From: Coriobacteriia bacterium
GTDB taxonomy: Bacteria > Actinomycetota > Coriobacteriia > Coriobacteriales > Eggerthellaceae
Length of the DNA: 38,078 bases
NCBI GenBank assembly: GCA_030540225.1
Contig: JAUNWQ010000010.1
Location: 1-38,078, forward strand
Reading direction: 5' to 3'
Shown: positions 34,152-38,078 of the stretch, piece after piece
Position numbering within the stretch: position 1 is the stretch's first letter
How the letters are laid out: every line of letters begins with the position of its first letter
The notes under the pieces: model-generated
The model's database searches: none
Seen by the model: the letters and a program-made list of their open reading frames with translations, nothing else
What the model was told of the DNA's origin: nothing
Translations under genes and position numbers: made by a program

Positions 34152-34236
34152 CGTTCAGAATAAAAATATTTGCGAATATAGCTGAACGACAACGATTTTC
34201 CTTGACTATATACTTATAAATAAATAACCTAAGTAT
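34152..34236 (+). promoter_or_regulatory. Promoter and dyad operators of the molybdate operon
   Basis: In an AT-rich patch, TTGACT at 34202-34207 and TAACCT at 34225-34230 (17-bp spacer) form a plausible promoter. A 7-bp inverted repeat, ATACTTA 34210-34216 and TAAGTAT 34230-34236, spans it. Just upstream is a second dyad, CGTTCAG 34152-34158 with CTGAACG 34182-34188, containing ATATT/AATAT at 34166-34179. Such sites suggest a molybdate-responsive regulator (ModE- or TunR-like), which is not encoded in this window. Confidence 0.55.
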
Positions 34237-34371
34237 CGGTACATCGAAAAGGGATATGACGATGCATGCTTGGTTTGGATTCGTGCAAGCTGGAGCTGCT
34301 TCGTAAAACGATGTACTGCGGCCTTCGCCTTTCGGCGGGGCTCGTATTCGACCACTTAATGGGAGGAACAC

Positions 34372-35277
34372 ATGAAGAAGCAGGTACGCTTGGTGCTGTC
34401 CGCCGTGCTCGCGCTCTCGCTCGTCGGGGCGTTTGCGATGTTCGGCTGCTCCAGCAGCAACACCACTACGGAGAAAAAGGACGATGCCGCCAAGACCGAA
34501 CAGGCTGAGCCGGTTGAGCTCCAGGTCTTCGCCGCAAACTCGCTCTCCAAGGCCATGGAAGACATCCAGAAGGCCTACATCGAGGACGGCCACGACAACG
34601 TCACCTTCAAGGACACCCAGTACAAGTCTTCCGGCGAGCTCAACGAGATGCTTGGCGCCGGCTCTTATGCCGACCTGCTCATCTCCGCTTCCAAGGGCTC
34701 CATGGACACCGCGGTTTCCAAGGGCTATGTGGACGAGTCCACGCGCGTCGACATGTTCAAGAACGATCTCGTGATGGTGTCTAAGGAAGGCGCCGAGATG
34801 AAGGACGTCACGCTGCAGGACATCGCTGATGGCAAGTACACCATCTGCGTCGGCGACGACTCCGTTCCGGCTGGCAACTACGCTGCTCAGTCTCTCTCCA
34901 CCGTTGGCGTGTACGCGCCGGCTGGCGACGACGAGGGCAAGACCGGCAAGGACATCACCGGCAAGGGCGGCTCCTACAACACCGACATGGTGAAGGACGG
35001 CAAGGTCGTTCTGGACACCTCTGTTGGCAACGTGTGCAAGCATGCTCAGTCCGGCGACGTCGACATCGCGTTCGTGTACACCTCCGACGTGTATCGCTTC
35101 GGTGGTGTGCAGGTCGTCGGTACCGTTTCGGCCGACACCCACAAGAATATCGTGTACCCTGGCGCTATCACCAAGAACTGCACGAACGTTGAGGCGACCC
35201 AGGAATTCTTGGATTGGTGCCTGAATAGCGAGAAGGCCCAGAAGATTTGGCAGGACTGGGGCTTTGAGTTGGCGTAG
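34372..35277 (+). CDS. modA: Molybdate ABC transporter, substrate-binding lipoprotein ModA
   Basis: This 301-residue extracellular binding protein has a lipoprotein signal peptide with Cys26 in a non-standard lipobox (M-F-G-C). The mature protein follows the ModA pattern: V-F-A-A-N-S-L-S-K-A-M-E near 52, S-S-G-E-L-N near 85, A-D-L-L-I-S-A-S, and a C-terminal A-Q-K-I-W-Q-D-W-G-F. It captures molybdate or tungstate and delivers it to ModB. The start ATG has GGGAGGA upstream. Codon usage resembles highly expressed genes, with many C-ending codons. A terminator after it probably raises its level over ModB/ModC. Confidence 0.95.
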   Translation: MKKQVRLVLSAVLALSLVGAFAMFGCSSSNTTTEKKDDAAKTEQAEPVELQVFAANSLSKAMEDIQKAYIEDGHDNVTFKDTQYKSSGELNEMLGAGSYADLLISASKGSMDTAVSKGYVDESTRVDMFKNDLVMVSKEGAEMKDVTLQDIADGKYTICVGDDSVPAGNYAAQSLSTVGVYAPAGDDEGKTGKDITGKGGSYNTDMVKDGKVVLDTSVGNVCKHAQSGDVDIAFVYTSDVYRFGGVQVVGTVSADTHKNIVYPGAITKNCTNVEATQEFLDWCLNSEKAQKIWQDWGFELA

Positions 35278-35318
35278 TATAATCTTCGCTAAGAAGGTTC
35301 GTCTTGGAGTAGCAATCT

Positions 35319-35355
35319 GGGGATGGGCGACGCGAATCGCTCATCCCCTTTCTTG
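35319..35355 (+). terminator. Terminator-like hairpin between modA and modB
   Basis: A 12-bp stem with one G-T wobble, 35319-35330 with 35337-35348, has a six-base loop and is followed by TTTCTTG. It lies in the 106-bp gap of the operon. Partial termination here would give more ModA than permease. A TATAAT at 35278-35283 just before it could also start modB transcripts, without a clear -35. Confidence 0.8.
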
Positions 35356-35383
35356 TCCATGGGGTGCAAGGAGAAGGGGTTCC

Positions 35384-36832
35384 ATGCGCGCGAGAAAGTT
35401 TATCGCAAGTCTTGTTCTGTCGGCCGCGCTTGCGGTGGGTGCGCTGCCGGCTGCGGCGTTCGCCGATGACGCGCTCGGCGATGTCGACAGCCCGCGAACG
35501 CCGACTGCGGCGACGCCAACGTCGAGCGCTGCCGATCCGGCTTCGAGTGAGTCTGCGTCGGACGCCGAGGCAACGACAGACGGCGTCGAAGTGTCGAGGG
35601 AGGGCTCGGCGGCCCTGAAGGACGGGGCAAGCTTTGCGATAGGCGATTTCTCACGTGCTCAGAAGGGATCGAACCGTGCGATCGACGGCACGTATTACGG
35701 GTATTCTTACCTGGTTGGCCAGGAAGAGGGCGCATTCGTGCAGGTGGTTGCGGCTGACAAGTACGTCGTCGCCTACGTTCCCGCTGCCGCGGCTGCGAAG
35801 CTCGGCCTCGACGTGCAGAGCGCATCCGACCAGGCGCAGCTGAAAAGCTACTTCGTCGCGCTCGACGAGGGGCAGGCCATGGGGTCGGCCAAGCTCTCCG
35901 AGTACGACACGTGGTACTTCACAAGCGACACGACGTTCGACAAAGATGGCGTTCGCTTCACGTTTGACCAGGTCATCAATGGCAATGTCTACGCAAGCGT
36001 CATCGGCATCGACGGGTCTGACCTCACCGATTCGGAGAATTCCCTCTACATGAAGCCGTCGTTCGGGGACTTCGGCAAGCTCACCTCGCCTGACGCGGTG
36101 AGTATCGAGAAGGCCCCCGAGGGGCTCGCCGCTGTGGGCGAGTTCCTCTCGAACCTCGACTGGAGCCCTCTGTGGGTCTCGCTTCGCACCACGGGCATCG
36201 CCATCGTGTTCATCGTCATCTTAGGTCTTTTGGCGGCGTATTTCTGCCTGAACCTCTCCCCGCGCGCGAAGAGCATCTTCGACGCCATCTTCACCATCCC
36301 GATGGTGCTGCCGCCTACGGTGTGCGGCTTCATCCTGCTGTTCGTATGCGGCTCGAACACGGCGTTCGGGCAGTTCTGGATTGACATCGGCTTCCCGCTG
36401 ATCTTCAGTCCCGTAGCCTGCGTCATCGCGGCTGTGGTCGTGGCGTTCCCGCTCATGTATCGCAATGCGCTCGGTGCGTTCGAGGGGCTCGACCGCAACA
36501 TGCTCGACGCCGCCCGCACGCTTGGCTGGTCGAACGCGAAGATTTTCCGCAAGCTGATGCTGCCCTTGTCGTGGAGCTCGATTGCGGCGGGCATGGTGCT
36601 CGCCTTCGCCCGCGCGCTCGGCGAGTTCGGCGCGACGCTGTTCATGGCGGGCAACTACATCGGCATCACGCGAACCATCCCGATCGCCATCTATTTCGAA
36701 TGGATGAACGGCAACGATTCCACCGCGTGGTTCTGGACGCTTGTCATCATCGTCTTCAGCCTGATCGTCATCGTGTTCATCAACCTGTGGTCTAACCACA
36801 CCACGAAGTACCGCAAGAGGGAGCAGAAGTAG
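35384..36832 (+). CDS. modB: Molybdate ABC permease ModB with N-terminal exported domain
   Basis: The 482-residue protein has two parts. Residues 1-28 are a Sec signal peptide (R-A-R-K, hydrophobic, A-A-A-F-A), then a Thr/Ser/Ala linker and about 180 folded, non-membrane residues (85-258). From 263 on it is a standard ModB core with five TM segments and the EAA loop L-D-A-A-R-T-L-G-W near 370, which docks ModC. ModB proteins are normally about 225-280 residues and have an outside N-terminus, so an exported N-terminal domain agrees with known topology. I start at ATG 35384 (AAGGAGAAGGGG upstream), not at in-frame codons overlapping modA. ModC begins directly after the stop. The exported domain is unrecognised; docking to ModA or sensing oxyanions is inference. 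Confidence 0.92.
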   Translation: MRARKFIASLVLSAALAVGALPAAAFADDALGDVDSPRTPTAATPTSSAADPASSESASDAEATTDGVEVSREGSAALKDGASFAIGDFSRAQKGSNRAIDGTYYGYSYLVGQEEGAFVQVVAADKYVVAYVPAAAAAKLGLDVQSASDQAQLKSYFVALDEGQAMGSAKLSEYDTWYFTSDTTFDKDGVRFTFDQVINGNVYASVIGIDGSDLTDSENSLYMKPSFGDFGKLTSPDAVSIEKAPEGLAAVGEFLSNLDWSPLWVSLRTTGIAIVFIVILGLLAAYFCLNLSPRAKSIFDAIFTIPMVLPPTVCGFILLFVCGSNTAFGQFWIDIGFPLIFSPVACVIAAVVVAFPLMYRNALGAFEGLDRNMLDAARTLGWSNAKIFRKLMLPLSWSSIAAGMVLAFARALGEFGATLFMAGNYIGITRTIPIAIYFEWMNGNDSTAWFWTLVIIVFSLIVIVFINLWSNHTTKYRKREQK

Positions 36833-37957
36833 ATGAGCCTTGAAGTAGACATTCGCAAGAAGTTCAAGGGCTTCGAGCTGCATAACGCGTTTTCTGCAGG
36901 CACGGAGACGCTTGGCCTTTTGGGCGCATCCGGTTGCGGCAAGAGCCTCACTATGCGATCAATCGCGGGGATTGAGCGGCCTGATTCGGGGAAGATCGTC
37001 GTGAACGGCACGGTGTTTTTCGACAGGGCGCCGGGCAAGAAGCCCAAGGTCGACCTGACGCCGCAGCAGCGCAAGACCGCGCTTCTCTTCCAGAATTACA
37101 TGCTGTTCCCGAACCTGACCGTCGCTCAGAACGTGGCTGCGGGCATCGGCAAGGACGTGAGCGCGGCCGACCGCGATGCCGCCGTGGCATGCGAGCTCAA
37201 GCGCTTCGGGCTCGAAGGCTTCGACAAGCGCTATCCGGCGCAGCTCTCCGGCGGCCAGCAGCAGCGTGTCGCCTTGGCGCGCATGCTTGCGGCGCGTCCG
37301 GGAATTCTCATGCTTGACGAGCCGTTCTCCGCGCTCGACGCGCACCTGAAGAGCGTGCTCGAGCAGAACCTCGTGAGCTTGTTCGATGCGTTCGACGGCA
37401 CCATCCTGTACGTGAGCCACGACATCGACGAGGCGCTTCGCTTCTGCGACCGCATCGCTGTGGTGGAGGATGGCCACGTCATGGAGATCGGCACGGGTGA
37501 CGACTTGGTGAACAACCCGCAGAGCCAGGCGGGTATTAAGCTTTCGGGGTGCAAAAACGCGACGCGGGCGGAATACGTGGACGTCCATCACGTGCGCCTG
37601 CCTCGCTGGGGCATCACCGTAGAGACGTCCCGCGAGGTATCCCGGGACGTCAAATGCCTGGGTGTGCGCGCTTTCTACCTCGAGCGAGCTGACGGCCCTG
37701 GCGAGAACATCTACCGAGTGCGGGTCGATCGCGTGAGCGACGCGCGCTTCGAGCGCACGGCGCTTCTGGGTTTCGTGGACGCTTGCCGCGACGAGCGGGA
37801 AATCCTCGATCGCAATGAGGACGAGATGAAGTACCTGCACCAGCACATGTTCTGGCGCGTGGACAAGCTGCGGGCCGATGAGGCGAGCCTTCCCAGCGAG
37901 GGCGAGGAACTGTGGATCCGCATCCCGAAGGATCGCGTCTACCTCGTGTCGCGGTAG
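36833..37957 (+). CDS. modC: Molybdate ABC transporter ATPase ModC
   Basis: This 374-residue ATPase drives molybdate import. Visible are Walker A G-A-S-G-C-G-K-S (31-38), signature L-S-G-G-Q-Q-Q-R near 136, Walker B L-M-L-D-E-P-F-S-A-L-D near 160 and V-S-H-D near 193. The C-terminal 140 residues form a TOBE-like regulatory region, roughly the place where ModC binds molybdate for trans-inhibition in some archaeal members. The start ATG touches the modB stop, so the two are translationally coupled. The first residues lack the usual extended A-loop. A weak hairpin (CCGCAC 37963-37968, GTGCGG 37976-37981) follows the stop. Confidence 0.95.
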   Translation: MSLEVDIRKKFKGFELHNAFSAGTETLGLLGASGCGKSLTMRSIAGIERPDSGKIVVNGTVFFDRAPGKKPKVDLTPQQRKTALLFQNYMLFPNLTVAQNVAAGIGKDVSAADRDAAVACELKRFGLEGFDKRYPAQLSGGQQQRVALARMLAARPGILMLDEPFSALDAHLKSVLEQNLVSLFDAFDGTILYVSHDIDEALRFCDRIAVVEDGHVMEIGTGDDLVNNPQSQAGIKLSGCKNATRAEYVDVHHVRLPRWGITVETSREVSRDVKCLGVRAFYLERADGPGENIYRVRVDRVSDARFERTALLGFVDACRDEREILDRNEDEMKYLHQHMFWRVDKLRADEASLPSEGEELWIRIPKDRVYLVSR

Positions 37958-37997
37958 CGTTGCCGCACGTTGGGTGTGCGGTTGGTCGTGACTCGCG

Positions 37998-38078
37998 TTT
38001 GGGCGCAGGGCGTGTCCCGCGCGCAGTTCCGCAGCGAAGCGAGGACTGTCTGAGCACGGGCTATGCCCTGCGCCCAAA
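37998..38078. repeat. 14-bp perfect inverted repeat at the right edge
   Basis: TTTGGGCGCAGGGC at 37998-38011 and GCCCTGCGCCCAAA at 38065-38078 are perfect inverted copies separated by 53 bases that include smaller pairings. The right arm ends exactly at the window edge, so the repeat may be longer. A terminator region or a mobile/repeat element is possible. Confidence 0.65.

Noticed and set aside
34302-34371. Possible Moco or other riboswitch in the modA 5' UTR
   Set aside because: A small GC hairpin near 34320-34341 is visible, but the conserved Moco aptamer segments are not.
1-38078. CRISPR array, tRNA/rRNA genes, IS elements, prophage or defence genes
   Set aside because: No regularly spaced repeats, cloverleaf-like genes, transposase, integrase or recognised defence motifs were found on either strand.

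Overview
The window looks like ordinary chromosomal DNA of an anaerobic actinobacterium of the class Coriobacteriia, most likely family Eggerthellaceae (Eggerthella/Adlercreutzia/Slackia relatives). Reasons: GC-rich coding with G/C-rich third positions, a membrane protein with about 12 TM segments ending in a LuxR-type HTH (a hallmark of this family), a very large S-layer-homology surface protein, NAD-type isocitrate dehydrogenase, and a molybdate transporter fitting a molybdoenzyme-rich lifestyle. I cannot resolve the genus. I see no tRNA, rRNA, CRISPR array, transposase, prophage or plasmid gene.

Layout: (1) 1-91, tandem terminators of a gene off the left edge. (2) 260-4084, a HEAT-like hypothetical, NAD-isocitrate dehydrogenase and a three-TM protein of unknown function. 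(3) 4068-5358, rplJ-rplL with its own promoter, an L10 leader RNA and a terminator, not next to rplKA or rpoBC. (4) 5541-14116, a 2271-residue SLH surface protein divergent from the membrane LuxR regulator. (5) 14356-15249, a DUF4013-type membrane protein. (6) 15317-18111, a Zn/Cd resistance operon on the minus strand: ArsR/SmtB sensor, free-standing HMA protein, P1B ATPase, with a SmtB-like operator. (7) 18229-18398, a long nested inverted repeat. (8) 18473-23233, an AraC regulator divergent from a heterodimeric ABC transporter of YbtPQ/IrtAB type. (9) 23304-26779, a LolD/MacB-like ATPase plus FtsX-like permease behind a promoter with an operator-like palindrome. (10) 26985-34054, an NSS symporter, AEC transporter, threonine ammonia-lyase divergent from RidA, UspA, GNAT, TetR and DegV. 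(11) 34152-37957, the modABC molybdate operon.

Several groups form units: the metal sensor, soluble HMA domain and efflux ATPase; threonine ammonia-lyase with RidA, which removes its reactive enamine/imine product; and ModA/ModB/ModC. In the mod operon a hairpin between modA and modB would favour binding protein over transporter. ModB is unusual: a signal peptide and about 230 exported residues precede its five-TM permease core.

I found no clear new defence or mobile system. The observations most worth following are the ModB fusion, the architecture of the giant SLH protein and its regulator, the nested inverted repeat at 18229-18398, the operator-like sites at 19574-19611 and 26746-26770, and a 14-bp inverted repeat at the right edge.
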